Shown here: piece after piece, positions 49,745-58,913 of the stretch
How the letters are laid out: each line of letters opens with the position of its first letter
How positions within the stretch are numbered: the first letter of the stretch is position 1
Assembly: GCF_019799945.1 (NCBI RefSeq)
Contig: NZ_JABGCH010000014.1
Coordinates: forward strand, 62,001-126,000
Direction: 5' to 3'
Length of the DNA stretch: 64,000 nt
Source of the DNA: Modestobacter marinus
GTDB taxonomy: Bacteria > Actinomycetota > Actinomycetes > Mycobacteriales > Geodermatophilaceae
Translations under genes and position numbers: made by a program
Notes under the pieces: generated by a model
Databases searched by the model: none
What the model was told of the DNA's origin: nothing
Seen by the model: the letters and a program-made list of their open reading frames with translations, nothing else

Positions 49745-52156
49745 ATGACAGACGTGCCGGGGACCTCGAACCACGAGCAGGGCACGCTGCCGTTCGTCGA
49801 TCTGGACGACGAACTGTCGGCGCTGCGCGACGAGGTGGCCCGGTTGCGAGCGGAGAACACCCGGTTGCTGCGCCTGCTGGAGTTGACCCCCAGGGAGGCG
49901 CGACCACCGGGTCCGGTGCAGACCGGCGTGTTCGACGCGGCGCCCGGTCCGGTGCACGCCGGCTCGCCGGCGGCGGCCAAGGTCGCCTTCTTCGCGGCGT
50001 TGTTCGCAGGCCGCCCGGACGTGTACGCGCTGCGGTGGGAGAACGGCCGGTCGGGAAGGTCGGGCTGGACGCCCGCGGTGCGAGGCGGCTGGCGCAAGGG
50101 TGTCCCGGCAGCAGAACGTGAGTACCTCCCACTGACCCAGGAGGTGATCACCGCCCATCTCTCCGGAGAGCTGGAGCTCGGTCTGTACCCGCTGCTGGAC
50201 GGCGACCGCTGCTGCTGGCTGGCCGCCGACTTCGACGGCGCCACCGCCATGCTCGACGCGCCGGCCTATCTGAAGGCGGCGCGCGCCGCCGGTGCATCCG
50301 CCGCGCTGGAGGTCTCCCGCTCCGGCCTGGGCGCCCACGTGTGGCTGTTCTTCACCGCCCCGGTCCCTGCGGTGACCGCCCGACAGGTGGGCAGCGGGCT
50401 GCTGCGCGAAGCGATCGCGGTGCGCGGGCGGATGGACCTGGCCAGCTACGACCGGCTCTTCCCCTCCCAGGACGTCCTGCAGGTCGGTGGGCTCGGCAAC
50501 CTGATCGCCGCGCCGCTGCAGGGCCGCGCCCGCCGCCGCGGGGCCACGGTGTTCCTGGACCTGGCCACCCTGGAGCCGCACGAGGACCAGTGGTCCTACC
50601 TGTCCAGCCTCGGCCGCCTCACCCCCAAAGAGGTCACCCTGCTGGCGCAGCGGCTGGGCCAGGTTCCCGTCGGCGCCGCGGTCGACCGGCTCCGCCCCCC
50701 CACCTCGACCAGGATCGCCGTCCTGCCGCCCGCCGCCATCCGCGCCGCACTCGGCGCGGCGATCACCGTCAACGGCGCGGACCTGCCGCCGCCGCTGATG
50801 GCGACGCTCAAGCACGCCGCCTCGATGCCCAACCCGGCCTTCTACGAGCGCCAGCGCCGGCGGGCCTCCACCTGGGACACCCCGCGCTTCCTGCGCAGCT
50901 ACGACGAGACCCTCACCGGCGACCTGATCCTCCCCCGCGGGATGCTCCACCGACTCACCGCACTGATCGAGCAGGCCGGCAGCCGCCTGGAACTCGCCGA
51001 CGAACGCGACCCGGGACGACCGCACACCTTCCGCTTCACCGCCCAGCTCGACCCCGAACAGCAGGCCGCATGCGACGCACTGGCCAGGCATGAGCTGGGC
51101 GTCCTGGTCGCTCCACCCGGCGCCGGGAAGACGGTCATCGCCTGCGCGCTGATCGCGCAGCACGCCGTCTCCACCCTGGTGCTGGTCGACCGCAAGGCGC
51201 TGGCCGACCAGTGGCGAGCGCGGATCCGCGAACTGCTGGGCATCACGGCCGGCCAACGCGGCGGCGGGCGCAGCAGGACCACCGGCGTCATCGACGTCGC
51301 CACCCTCCAGACCCTCGCCCGCGCAGACGACGTCGCCGAGCTGACCGCCGGCTACGGGCTGGTCGTCATCGACGAGTGCCACCACGTTCCCGCGGCCGCC
51401 TTCGAACACGCCGTCCGGCAGATCCCGGCCCGCCGCTGGCTCGGCCTGACCGCCACCCCGTACCGCCGCGACCAGCTCGACGACCTCATCGGCCTGCAAC
51501 TCGGACCGGTCCGGCACACCCTCACCCCGGCACCGATCGGCACCCTCGCCGTCCGATCAGCCGATGCACCGGCACCGGAGCCGGTGCTGCACGTGCACCC
51601 CACCGGCTTTCGCTACACCGGCGACGCGGATCCGGCCGCACCCGGCGCCATCGCCGCGATCTACCGCGACCTCGTCGCCGACGACACCCGCACCGCTCAG
51701 GTCGTCACCGATGTGGTCACGGCACTGACCCGCGGCCGGCACTGCCTGGTGCTCACCCAGTGGACCGACCATCTCGACCGTCTCGCCGCCGCGCTGCGCG
51801 AGCACGGGCACGACCCGGTCATTCTGCGCGGCGGTATGGGCGCCAAGGCCCGCACCGCGGCCCTCGCCCGGCTGGAACCCCACCCCGGCCGGTCACCGCT
51901 ACTGATCGTCGCCACCGGCCCCTACATCGGCGAGGGCTTTGACTGCCCCGCACTGGACACCCTCTTCCTCGCCGCGCCGATCGCCTTCAAGGGCCGCCTC
52001 GTCCAGTACGCCGGGCGCGTCCTGCGCCCGCACCCGGGCAAGACCACCGCCGAGGTGCACGACTACCACGACGTGGCCACCGGCGTCCTCGCCTCGTCCC
52101 TCGCCAAGCGCGCCCCCGGCTACACCAGCCTCGGCTTCCCCGATCCCCGCCGGTGA
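49745..52156 (+). CDS. TOTE-type primase-helicase fusion
   Basis: An 803-residue protein. A coiled coil (about 20-45, [25 protein letters not shown]) precedes an archaeo-eukaryotic primase-like domain with Asp162/Asp164 (LAADFDG) and His198 ([10 protein letters not shown]). A superfamily-2 helicase follows: Walker [10 protein letters not shown] with Lys462, DECH box at 543, GLTATP and the arginine finger region [13 protein letters not shown]. This order matches proteins annotated as TOTE conflict system primase with helicase, thought to defend against or regulate mobile DNA. The start is uncertain (a GTG at 49715 is also possible). It is the largest gene of the element, next to its right end. 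Confidence 0.8.
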   Translation: MTDVPGTSNHEQGTLPFVDLDDELSALRDEVARLRAENTRLLRLLELTPREARPPGPVQTGVFDAAPGPVHAGSPAAAKVAFFAALFAGRPDVYALRWENGRSGRSGWTPAVRGGWRKGVPAAEREYLPLTQEVITAHLSGELELGLYPLLDGDRCCWLAADFDGATAMLDAPAYLKAARAAGASAALEVSRSGLGAHVWLFFTAPVPAVTARQVGSGLLREAIAVRGRMDLASYDRLFPSQDVLQVGGLGNLIAAPLQGRARRRGATVFLDLATLEPHEDQWSYLSSLGRLTPKEVTLLAQRLGQVPVGAAVDRLRPPTSTRIAVLPPAAIRAALGAAITVNGADLPPPLMATLKHAASMPNPAFYERQRRRASTWDTPRFLRSYDETLTGDLILPRGMLHRLTALIEQAGSRLELADERDPGRPHTFRFTAQLDPEQQAACDALARHELGVLVAPPGAGKTVIACALIAQHAVSTLVLVDRKALADQWRARIRELLGITAGQRGGGRSRTTGVIDVATLQTLARADDVAELTAGYGLVVIDECHHVPAAAFEHAVRQIPARRWLGLTATPYRRDQLDDLIGLQLGPVRHTLTPAPIGTLAVRSADAPAPEPVLHVHPTGFRYTGDADPAAPGAIAAIYRDLVADDTRTAQVVTDVVTALTRGRHCLVLTQWTDHLDRLAAALREHGHDPVILRGGMGAKARTAALARLEPHPGRSPLLIVATGPYIGEGFDCPALDTLFLAAPIAFKGRLVQYAGRVLRPHPGKTTAEVHDYHDVATGVLASSLAKRAPGYTSLGFPDPRR

Positions 52157-52320
52157 CGTCGCCACCGACGCCCAGGGCAACGCAACCTCCTCGAGTAGTT
52201 TCGTCACGGCGCCGCACCCGTGCAGCGGCAACCGCGTTCGACCGACAACCTGACCGATTTCGCTCCTCGGCGACCTGCGTTTATGCAGTTCAGGACGGCG
52301 TTTCGCGGGTGTGCACCCCG

Positions 52321-52389
52321 AAGATGCCCGGAGAACCGATGCGGGTGCAGCCCAGCCGCGCCAAGGCTCCTGCCAGCACAAACGAGTGA
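52321..52389 (+). pseudogene. Second copy of the 3' end of the ligD-type gene, with attR-like core
   Basis: The plus strand encodes KMPGEPMRVQPSRAKAPAS followed by TNE and a stop, nearly identical to the last codons of the ligD-type gene 10 kb to the left. The 35 bases 52336-52370 are identical to 42322-42356. Upstream of 52318 the resemblance stops. This is what a site-specific recombinase leaves when it integrates into a gene end and supplies a replacement end. Confidence 0.75.
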
Positions 52390-52471
52390 TCCGGCGCTCA
52401 GCACCAGGGAAGCACAGCGCTCACTCGACAGACATCCCACGTCCTGGAGTGGATCCGGCGTATTCCTCCGG

Positions 52472-53323
52472 TCAACTCTGCGGGCGCCTGGCCGCTCCCG
52501 CACTCGGTCCGAGCAGGGTGCTCTGGGTCAGATCGAGGCGGCTCTTGAGGAACAGCACGGTCTGGTGATTCAGCAGCGGGAAGGTCTTGCGGACCTCGCC
52601 GGCGAAGCCCGGGTGACGGCTCAGTTGGTCGACGATGCCGTCGAGGAGCGGGGTCACGACGGGGTCGGATGCGTCGTACCGGCTGCCCTCGGCGAGGACC
52701 GCGACGTCTTAAACCATGGCGAGGAGTCCGGGGTCGCGGACGCCGGTGGCAAGCGCGAGGGCCTTGTTGGTCCCCATCACCCTGAGAAAGGTGGGCGCGT
52801 ACCTCAACACCTCTCGAACGGGATCGCCGCCGGCGCCGTCGGCTTCGGCGTCCCCACAGCCGGCGGCTCCGTCGGGGCTAGCGAGCTGGCCAGCGTCGGG
52901 ACCATGCGCCTGCAGAGCGCGAACGCGGGCCAGCAGGGCCTGCGCGGTCTGCTGGTCGAACGCCGGCAGCTGGGTTGGGGCGGTCTGCGTGGTGTCGATG
53001 GCGCGATCGAGGAGGGCCAGCAGGTGCTGTTGACGTAAGAAGGCGGCCTCGACGGTCGGCTTCACCAGCAGGGCCAGACCGGTGTCCGGGCCGAGACCTG
53101 CGCCGGGATCGGGACCGCCGAGCGGTTGGGTCGTCCGAGTGGCGCTGTAGGCGGCGAGCACCTGGTCGAGCGCCTCCCAGGGGTTCAGCCAGGCGGGGTC
53201 GGCGAGCTGCTGGGCGGCCCGCTCGAGGGTGAGCACGAGGTGCTGCCAGGCGATCTGGGCGGACCGGCGGGGGCGGGTCCAGTGCCCCCGTGGTTGATTG
53301 CCGGGCAGCCCCCGGGCCGTCAC
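52472..53323 (-). pseudogene. Unknown gene split by an in-frame TAA
   Basis: From GTG 53323 a 204-codon frame (IAWQHLVLTLERAAQQLADP, AAFLRQQHLLALLDRAID) ends at TAA 52709-52711; the same frame continues for 78 protein-like codons (DVAVLAEGSRYDASDPVVTP, HPGFAGEVRKTFPLLNHQT) to 52472. The simplest reading is a nonsense mutation in one helical protein of 280 or so residues. An upstream start at 53446 would overlap the GMC gene. No family is recognised. The short gap 52390-52471 to the attR copy shows nothing. Confidence 0.55.
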
Positions 53324-53385
53324 CGCTCCCGCGGCCCCCGCTCCCGAAGCGGGCGGCGGTGACGACCAGCACGAGACCTCCGGCC

Positions 53386-55044
53386 TCACGCCCCCGTCGA
53401 CGCTCGGTCCGGCCACCGCTCGGCGATATGCTCGGCCACCCGCCACGCGTTCGCCATCATCGTCAAGGTCGGGTTCGCGCCCGTCCCCGTCGGGAACGGA
53501 CCGCCGTCGACGACGAAGAGGTTGTCCACGTCATGGGCCTGGCACCACCGGTTGAGCACCGAGCTATCCGGGTCGTCGCCCATCCGCGTCGTGCCGTGCT
53601 GGTGCGAGCAGTTGCCGGTCACCTTGTCGATGTAGACCCGGTAGACCTTCTTCGCTCCTGCCGCCTCGAGAATCTCACCGTTGCGGTCGATCAGGAAACG
53701 TCCCATGGCCAGGTCGTTCTCGTGCGGGGTCAGCGTGACTCGGGCGACCGGCAGCCCCCAGGCGTCCTCCACCTTCTCGTCCAGCTCGATGCGGTTGTCG
53801 TGCTGAGGCATGTCGTGCACGACCATCGCGACGGCCATGCTGTGGTTGAAGTAGTCCCGGTCCATCTGCTTGGCCTGCGGGCCCCATAGCGGCCGGTCCG
53901 GCAGCCCCCAGTTGATCGGCAGCGGGATGCCGACGCCCGCGCAGGCGATGTGCCCGCCGCTGGCGAACCCGCGGGAGTCGTCATGCTCATAGAATTGGAA
54001 GCTGCTGGCGCTGACGTAGCCGCCGCCGGCCCAAGCGTAGATCGGGTCGTTGAAGAGCCCGACGGCTGCGCTGTACTCGTGGAAGGTGACGTTGCGGCCG
54101 ACGAGGTCGCTGCTGTTGGCCAGCCCGTTCGGGAAGCGGCCGGACCGCGACATCAGCAGCAATCGGGCGGTTTCCACCGCGCCGCAGGCCAAGACGACTA
54201 CGTCGGCCTCCTGCTCGACCAGGTCGCCGTCAGCGTCGGCGTACACCGCGCCCTTCGCCCGCCCTCGCTCGTCGACGCTGATCTCCCGGACGTAGCAGTC
54301 CGGGCGCAGGTCGAACCGCCCGGTGGCCAGCGCGTGCGGGACGAAGACGTTCAGCGCGCTCGACCGGGTGCCGCTCGGGTCGCCGTGCTGCTGGGCGAAG
54401 GCGCTGATGACTGTCGGCGGGCGGCCGTTGTGCGGGCGGGAGAGCGCCGCCTGCGGGGTCGGGAAGGCGTTCCAGCCGAGCGCGCTGCAGCCCTCGTGGA
54501 ACTTCTTCGCGTAGTAGGACAGCGGCAGCGGAGGGCACGGGTAGCCCTTGCTGCGCGGCCCCTCCGCGGCGTTCGCCCCGGCCTGCCCGGAGACTCCGAA
54601 TGCCCACTCGACGCGGGTGTAGTAGGGCTCCAGCTCGTCGTAGGTGATCGGCCAGTCGGCGAGTGTCGTCCCGGGCAGGTCCCCGACGACGGTGCGCAGG
54701 CGGAAGTCGTTCGGCGTGAACCGGGGCAGCCAGCCCTGCCAGTGCACGGTCCCGCCGCCGACCATCTGCGGCACCGGGCAGAACAGCTCGACCACCGGCC
54801 CGGTCGCGCCGGTCTCCGGCCGCACCACGGTGCGCGGGTTGAGCAGCGGGTCGGGCCACAGGTTGTAGCGGTTGACGTTCGCCAGCTCGTCGCCGCCGAA
54901 GCTCTCCTTCCTTCGCCACGGGCCCTTCTCCAGCGCCACCACGCGCAGGCCGCGCTCGGTGAGCACCTTCGCTGCGGCAGCGCCGGTCGCCCCGGCTCCG
55001 ATGATGCAGACGTCCGCCCGCTCCGGCTTGGGCTTACGCGCCAC
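53386..55044 (-). CDS. GMC-family FAD oxidoreductase
   Basis: A 552-residue flavoprotein of the glucose-methanol-choline family. GAGATGAAAAKVLTERG (about 16-32) binds FAD, VGGGTVHWQGW is the second family motif, VVVLACGAVETARLLLMS follows in the middle, and the C-terminal active site contains the His of SHQHGTTRMGDDP and NPTLTMMANA. It oxidises an alcohol group of a sugar or polyol. GTG behind GGAGG; it overlaps the preceding subunit-3-like gene by 11 bases, the usual pairing for sugar dehydrogenases. Last gene of the operon. Confidence 0.92.
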   Translation of the reverse strand: MARKPKPERADVCIIGAGATGAAAAKVLTERGLRVVALEKGPWRRKESFGGDELANVNRYNLWPDPLLNPRTVVRPETGATGPVVELFCPVPQMVGGGTVHWQGWLPRFTPNDFRLRTVVGDLPGTTLADWPITYDELEPYYTRVEWAFGVSGQAGANAAEGPRSKGYPCPPLPLSYYAKKFHEGCSALGWNAFPTPQAALSRPHNGRPPTVISAFAQQHGDPSGTRSSALNVFVPHALATGRFDLRPDCYVREISVDERGRAKGAVYADADGDLVEQEADVVVLACGAVETARLLLMSRSGRFPNGLANSSDLVGRNVTFHEYSAAVGLFNDPIYAWAGGGYVSASSFQFYEHDDSRGFASGGHIACAGVGIPLPINWGLPDRPLWGPQAKQMDRDYFNHSMAVAMVVHDMPQHDNRIELDEKVEDAWGLPVARVTLTPHENDLAMGRFLIDRNGEILEAAGAKKVYRVYIDKVTGNCSHQHGTTRMGDDPDSSVLNRWCQAHDVDNLFVVDGGPFPTGTGANPTLTMMANAWRVAEHIAERWPDRASTGA

Positions 55045-55690
55045 GCTCGTCCTCCGTTCCGGGGTAGCCGCGTCGGTCGGCGAACCAGTCGACCACGCTG
55101 TAGCGGCCGCTGTGTACGTCGGCCAGCGACTGCGGGCCCGGGAAGCCGATCACCTGCCAACCGATCCGGTCCCGGTTGCCGCCGTAGATCGGGTCCGCGT
55201 AGAAGCCCTGCCGAGTGTGCAGGGCGAGCAGTGGCACGAAGGCGAGCCCGATCTCGACCACCGACTGCTGCAGGGCCGGCTCGGGCGGCGTCCAGGCGGC
55301 GCGGACCTGGTCGTCGGCCACCTGCTTCTCCTGCGCCGGGCGCTCCAGCTCGGTGAGCAACCGGTTCTGCTGCTCCTCGGTCAACGCGACGAAGTCGGCG
55401 GAGAAGCGCTCCCGGGCGAGCCGGTCGAGCTCCTCGATGCCCGCGACGTAGGTGTCGCGCAGGGCGGCGATGCGCTGCTCCCAGGCCCACGCCTGCTTGC
55501 CCTCGAGTGTCTCGAAGCCGCTCCCGTCGGGCTTGGCGAGGACGAAGTCGATGCCCGACAGGTACCGGTCGAGGAAGTCGATGGTGCCGGCCTCGCGGGC
55601 GCCGGGGGTGTCGTCGGTCGGGATCATCCTGGCCATCGCGGCCTCGACGGTCGCGCGCTGGTGCGCGTCGAAGAAACGGTTGTCGGTCAT
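55034..55690 (-). CDS. Gluconate 2-dehydrogenase subunit 3 family protein
   Basis: A 218-residue small subunit that normally pairs with a GMC large subunit in periplasmic sugar/gluconate dehydrogenases. FFDAHQRATVEAAMARMIPTDDTPGAREAG is the family signature near the N-terminus, and GFYADPIYGGNRDRIGWQVIGFPG the C-terminal one. Unlike many relatives it has no Tat or Sec signal, so the complex is probably cytoplasmic. The ATG at 55690 follows GGAGG. Confidence 0.9.
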   Translation of the reverse strand: MTDNRFFDAHQRATVEAAMARMIPTDDTPGAREAGTIDFLDRYLSGIDFVLAKPDGSGFETLEGKQAWAWEQRIAALRDTYVAGIEELDRLARERFSADFVALTEEQQNRLLTELERPAQEKQVADDQVRAAWTPPEPALQQSVVEIGLAFVPLLALHTRQGFYADPIYGGNRDRIGWQVIGFPGPQSLADVHSGRYSVVDWFADRRGYPGTEDERGA

Positions 55691-55700
55691 GTCCTCCACC

Positions 55701-56792
55701 TCAGGCCGCGACGGTGCGGCGGTTGTGCTCGGCGACCGGGCCGACGAGGTCGCGGTACGGCTCGTCCCACGGGTCCTTGAGGCCCCAGCCGCGGCCGGTG
55801 TTCTCGACGTAGGCACACCAGTGCCAGCCGGCGAACCACGGCTCGCCCCGTACGGCGTCGAGCGCGGCGCCGTAGTCCTCGCCGCGGGCCGCCTGGCTCG
55901 GCAGCCCGGTGCGGTGCGGGTTGAGCTCGGTCGGCGTCCAGTTGCCGATGTCGGCGATGACCACGGGCTTACCGCCGGTCTGCTCGCTCCAACCGGCCAG
56001 GTCGTCGCGCATCCGGATCCGACCCTCGGGCGTCGGGTCGCTGAAGTACTGCACCGACAGCACGTCGACGAACGGCGCCATGGCGCGCAGCACCGGCTCC
56101 GGGATGCCCTTGTTGCCGTTGTAGCGGTCGCCCAGCACGAGGTGATCCGGGTCGTAGCGTCGGATCGCCGTCACGATGGTCTCGTAGTAGCGACTCGCGA
56201 CGTCGTAGAGCTTCTTGTCGCGCCCGACCGGGTCGAGGCCCCGCAGCTCGGGGAAGTCCGCGCCCGACGCGTGCGGCAGCCAGGCCGGGATGTCGACGAG
56301 GAAGTAGCCCAGCAGGTCCGGGGAGTCGGCGTGCTCGCCCGCCACGCTGCGGGCGAGGTAGTCGCACCAGACCTCGAAGTCCCCGTCGTTGTCGCCGCCC
56401 ATGGGGCGGAAAGCCGGGTAGCCGTTCCAGTCCTCGATCTCCTGCACCCGCAGCTGCGCGACGTAGGGCAGACCGGCGCTGCGCAGGTCCGCGGCCGGCC
56501 AGGGTGTGGAGTGGCCGAGGTCGATCGGGTCGCCGAACCAGTCCAACGCCTCACCCCAGCCACCGCTGACGTACTCCTGGGTCCAGCCCAGGGTGTTGAA
56601 GCCCCAGCTCCGTAGGTCGGCGACCACGCCGTCGCGGATCCAGCTCGCGCGGGAGCCGTACTTGCGCCGCCAGACGTCGACGTTGCGGGGATACTTGAGG
56701 TTGGTCTCGTCGGCGTGGTTGACCCCGAGAGTGAGGAACGGGTCGCCGTCGGGATCGAGGAGCCTGCCGTTCTCCACCCGGAAGGCGCTCAC
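55701..56792 (-). CDS. Glycoside-hydrolase-like TIM-barrel protein
   Basis: A 363-residue cytoplasmic protein with no signal peptide. LLDPDGDPFLTLGVNHADETNL, WGFNTLGWTQEY and LLGYFLVDIPAW resemble clan-A (agarase/cellulase-like) glycoside hydrolases. The usual Asn-Glu acid/base is not seen at its expected place: the strand reads VLGDRYNGN, and the strand-7 end reads VIADIGNW. It may act on a small glycoside or have another activity. GTG overlaps the TGA of the preceding hydrolase gene (GTGA). Confidence 0.7.
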   Translation of the reverse strand: MSAFRVENGRLLDPDGDPFLTLGVNHADETNLKYPRNVDVWRRKYGSRASWIRDGVVADLRSWGFNTLGWTQEYVSGGWGEALDWFGDPIDLGHSTPWPAADLRSAGLPYVAQLRVQEIEDWNGYPAFRPMGGDNDGDFEVWCDYLARSVAGEHADSPDLLGYFLVDIPAWLPHASGADFPELRGLDPVGRDKKLYDVASRYYETIVTAIRRYDPDHLVLGDRYNGNKGIPEPVLRAMAPFVDVLSVQYFSDPTPEGRIRMRDDLAGWSEQTGGKPVVIADIGNWTPTELNPHRTGLPSQAARGEDYGAALDAVRGEPWFAGWHWCAYVENTGRGWGLKDPWDEPYRDLVGPVAEHNRRTVAA

Positions 56793-57676
56793 GACGTCTC
56801 CCCGGCGAAGAAGCGCAGGTAATGGCCGGCGAGCTCCTTCGGCGACTCCTCGGCGAGCTGGTGGCCCCACGGCAGGATCACGCCCCGCACGTCGTCGGCG
56901 ACCTCGCGCATCTGCCGCTCGTTGTCGGCTCCGATGAAGTGCTCGCTGCCCACCGCCAGCACCGGCATCGTGAGCTTGGTCTTCGCGGCCTCGCGATTCT
57001 GGTCGGCGTCGGTGAGCGTGGCCCGGTAGATCTCGCACATGCAGCGGACGCCGCCGGGCGAGGAGTAACACCGGACGTACTCGTCGATCGCGTCGGGCGT
57101 GATCGCCGTCGGGTCGTGCGTCTCGTGCTTCATGAAGTAGGAGAAGTACTCGCGTTCCTTACCGCCGATCAGCATCTCGGGGAACTCCGGCACCGAGTAG
57201 AAGTTGATGTGCCACAGCCAGACGAAGCTGCGCACGTTCTCCGCGGTCAGGAAGGAGTAGTCCTCAAGCCCGTAGCCGGGGAGGATCATCTCCTGATAGA
57301 CGAGCTGCTGGACGCGGTCCGGGTGGGCGGCGGCGAGCTGGTAGGCCGCGGCGGCTCCCCAGTCCTCACCGACGAGCCGGAACCGGTCGTGGCCGAGTTC
57401 GCTCATCAGCTGGGCGAAGTCCTCGCCGACGTTGCGCATGTCGTAGCCGTCGGGCGTGTGCTGGGAGTCGCCGAGACCGCGCATGTCCGGGACGACGACC
57501 CGATAGTGCGGGGTGAGCAGGGGAATCACGTGCCGCCAGTGGTACGAGGTCTTGGGGACGCCGTGCAGCAGCAGGACGGGGTCGCCCTCACCGGCGGTCA
57601 TGTAGTGCAGGCGCACTCCGTTGACGTAAGCGCGACCGTGCCGCACCAGGTCGTCGTTGTGGTCGATGATCCTCAT
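56789..57676 (-). CDS. Epoxide-hydrolase-like alpha/beta hydrolase
   Basis: A 295-residue alpha/beta hydrolase with an Asp nucleophile in GEDWGAAAAY (about residue 105), as in epoxide hydrolases and haloalkane/fluoroacetate dehalogenases. LLHGVPKTSYHWR is the oxyanion motif, PDMRGLGDSQ follows, LAVGSEHFIGAD contains the acid region, and the His is in ILPWGHQLAEE. The HGVP and DMRGLGDS motifs are those of the epoxide hydrolase branch. Part of the catabolic operon; its substrate may be an intermediate of the imported compound. Confidence 0.85.
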   Translation of the reverse strand: MRIIDHNDDLVRHGRAYVNGVRLHYMTAGEGDPVLLLHGVPKTSYHWRHVIPLLTPHYRVVVPDMRGLGDSQHTPDGYDMRNVGEDFAQLMSELGHDRFRLVGEDWGAAAAYQLAAAHPDRVQQLVYQEMILPGYGLEDYSFLTAENVRSFVWLWHINFYSVPEFPEMLIGGKEREYFSYFMKHETHDPTAITPDAIDEYVRCYSSPGGVRCMCEIYRATLTDADQNREAAKTKLTMPVLAVGSEHFIGADNERQMREVADDVRGVILPWGHQLAEESPKELAGHYLRFFAGETS

Positions 57677-57707
57677 CAATCATGTCCTTCCGACTGGAAC
57701 GAGCAGG

Positions 57708-57844
57708 TCAGGCCACGATCAGCGGTCGCAAGGTGCGGTGCGCGACGCGCAGGCCGGTCTCGATGCGCTCCTCGGTGCTGCCCAGGACGCGATCCGGTCG
57801 AGCGGGCGGTCGGGCAGGCACGCGGTCAGGAATCCCAGTTCCAT
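57708..57844 (-). pseudogene. Collapsed sugar phosphate isomerase/epimerase gene
   Basis: GGAGGTGCCCGC and an ATG at 57844 begin MELGFLTACLPDRPLDRIAS, the N-terminus of AP-endonuclease-2-type sugar isomerases. After about 25 codons the sequence jumps, in another frame, to GSTEERIETGLRVAHRTLRP and a TGA at 57708, the C-terminus of the same family. The 250 or so residues between are missing. The ATG overlaps the end of the Gfo/Idh/MocA gene by 19 bases, as a functional operon gene would. Confidence 0.8.
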
Positions 57845-58911
57845 GCGGGCACCTCCACCCAGCTCTGCTCCGCGCCGGCCGTCACCACGGCCTGGGTCAA
57901 CACGGCGGCGCGCAGGCCGTCCATGAACGTCGGCAGGCCCTCGGGCTTCTGCCCCTCGATCGCGGCGTACACGTCCGAGACGAAGGCGTTGAATGCATCC
58001 TGGTAGCCCTGCGGATGCCCGGCCGGCAGCCGCGCGTACCCGGCCGCGGCGTCGCTGAACGTGTCTGGCCCGCGCATGACCACCCGGTTGACGGCAGTCC
58101 CGCCGACCCATAGCGAGTCGGGGTGCTCCTGGTCGAAGCAGTAGGACGCCGCCTGGCCGTCGAAGGAGAACCACAGCCGGTTCTTCCGTCCCGGCGACAC
58201 CTGCGACACCACGACCGAGCCGGACGCTCCCTGGTCGGTCTCGAACACCACCACGGCGCCGTCCTCCGTGCCGCCCCGGCCCTCGTAAGCCGTGCCCATC
58301 CGGGCGGCCAACCGGACGATCCGGTGGCCGGTGGTGAACTCCATCAGGTCGCACCAGTGGACGCCGATGTCACCGAAGGTGCGGGAGCCGCCGCCGAGGG
58401 CCGGGTCGACGCGCCAGTTCGTCGCGTCCGCCGCCGCGAGCCAGTCCTGCAGGTACGTGCCGTGCAGCAGCCACAGTGGCCCGGCCTCCCCGGCGGCGAT
58501 CCGGGCTCGCGCCTCGCGCACCGCCGGGTAGAACCGGTAGACGAACGGAACCGCTGCGAGCACGTCCGCCTCCGCGGCCCGCGCGGTCAGCCGCCGCGCG
58601 TCCTCCACCGAGGTGGCCAGCGGCTTCTCGCAGATCACGGGCGTGCCGGCGGCGAGCACGGCCTCGGCCATCTCGGCGTGGGTGCTGTTCGGGGTGCAGA
58701 TGTGCACGACGTCGACGTCGTCCGCAGCGGCCAGCTCCGCCATCGATCCGACCCCGCGCTCGGCGCCCAGCACCTCCACGGCGCGTGCAGTCGCCTCCGG
58801 CGTGCGCCCGGTGGTCGCGACGATGACGCCCCCGGCAGCGCGTACGGCGTGCGCGTGCACCGCCCCGATGAACCCGGCGCCGACGATCGCGGCGCGTATC
58901 CGGTGCGTCAT
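57826..58911 (-). CDS. Gfo/Idh/MocA-family oxidoreductase
   Basis: A 361-residue NAD(P)-dependent sugar/inositol dehydrogenase-like enzyme. GAGFIGAVHAHA (about 12-23) binds the nucleotide, CTPNSTH and ICEKPLATS carry the family's catalytic Lys, and GGGSRTFGDIGVHWCDLMEF the active-site Asp/His block. The ATG at 58911 follows GAGG. It lies directly after the ABC permease gene, so it probably oxidises the imported sugar or polyol. Confidence 0.92.
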   Translation of the reverse strand: MTHRIRAAIVGAGFIGAVHAHAVRAAGGVIVATTGRTPEATARAVEVLGAERGVGSMAELAAADDVDVVHICTPNSTHAEMAEAVLAAGTPVICEKPLATSVEDARRLTARAAEADVLAAVPFVYRFYPAVREARARIAAGEAGPLWLLHGTYLQDWLAAADATNWRVDPALGGGSRTFGDIGVHWCDLMEFTTGHRIVRLAARMGTAYEGRGGTEDGAVVVFETDQGASGSVVVSQVSPGRKNRLWFSFDGQAASYCFDQEHPDSLWVGGTAVNRVVMRGPDTFSDAAAGYARLPAGHPQGYQDAFNAFVSDVYAAIEGQKPEGLPTFMDGLRAAVLTQAVVTAGAEQSWVEVPAWNWDS

Positions 58912-58913
58912 CG

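Larger units (their letters stand above)
42322..52370. mobile_element. Putative 10.0-kb integrative element
   Basis: Bounded by the exact 35-bp repeats, with a tyrosine recombinase starting 75 bases inside the left end and a primase-helicase ending 180 bases inside the right end. The contents are unlike the neighbouring housekeeping genes: two integrases (one dead), an excisionase-like HTH, small unknown proteins, long gene-poor stretches, and a lower-GC module at 44.6-46.3 kb. No replication or conjugation gene is recognised, so it is probably a small genomic island or a satellite mobilised by others. Confidence 0.7.
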
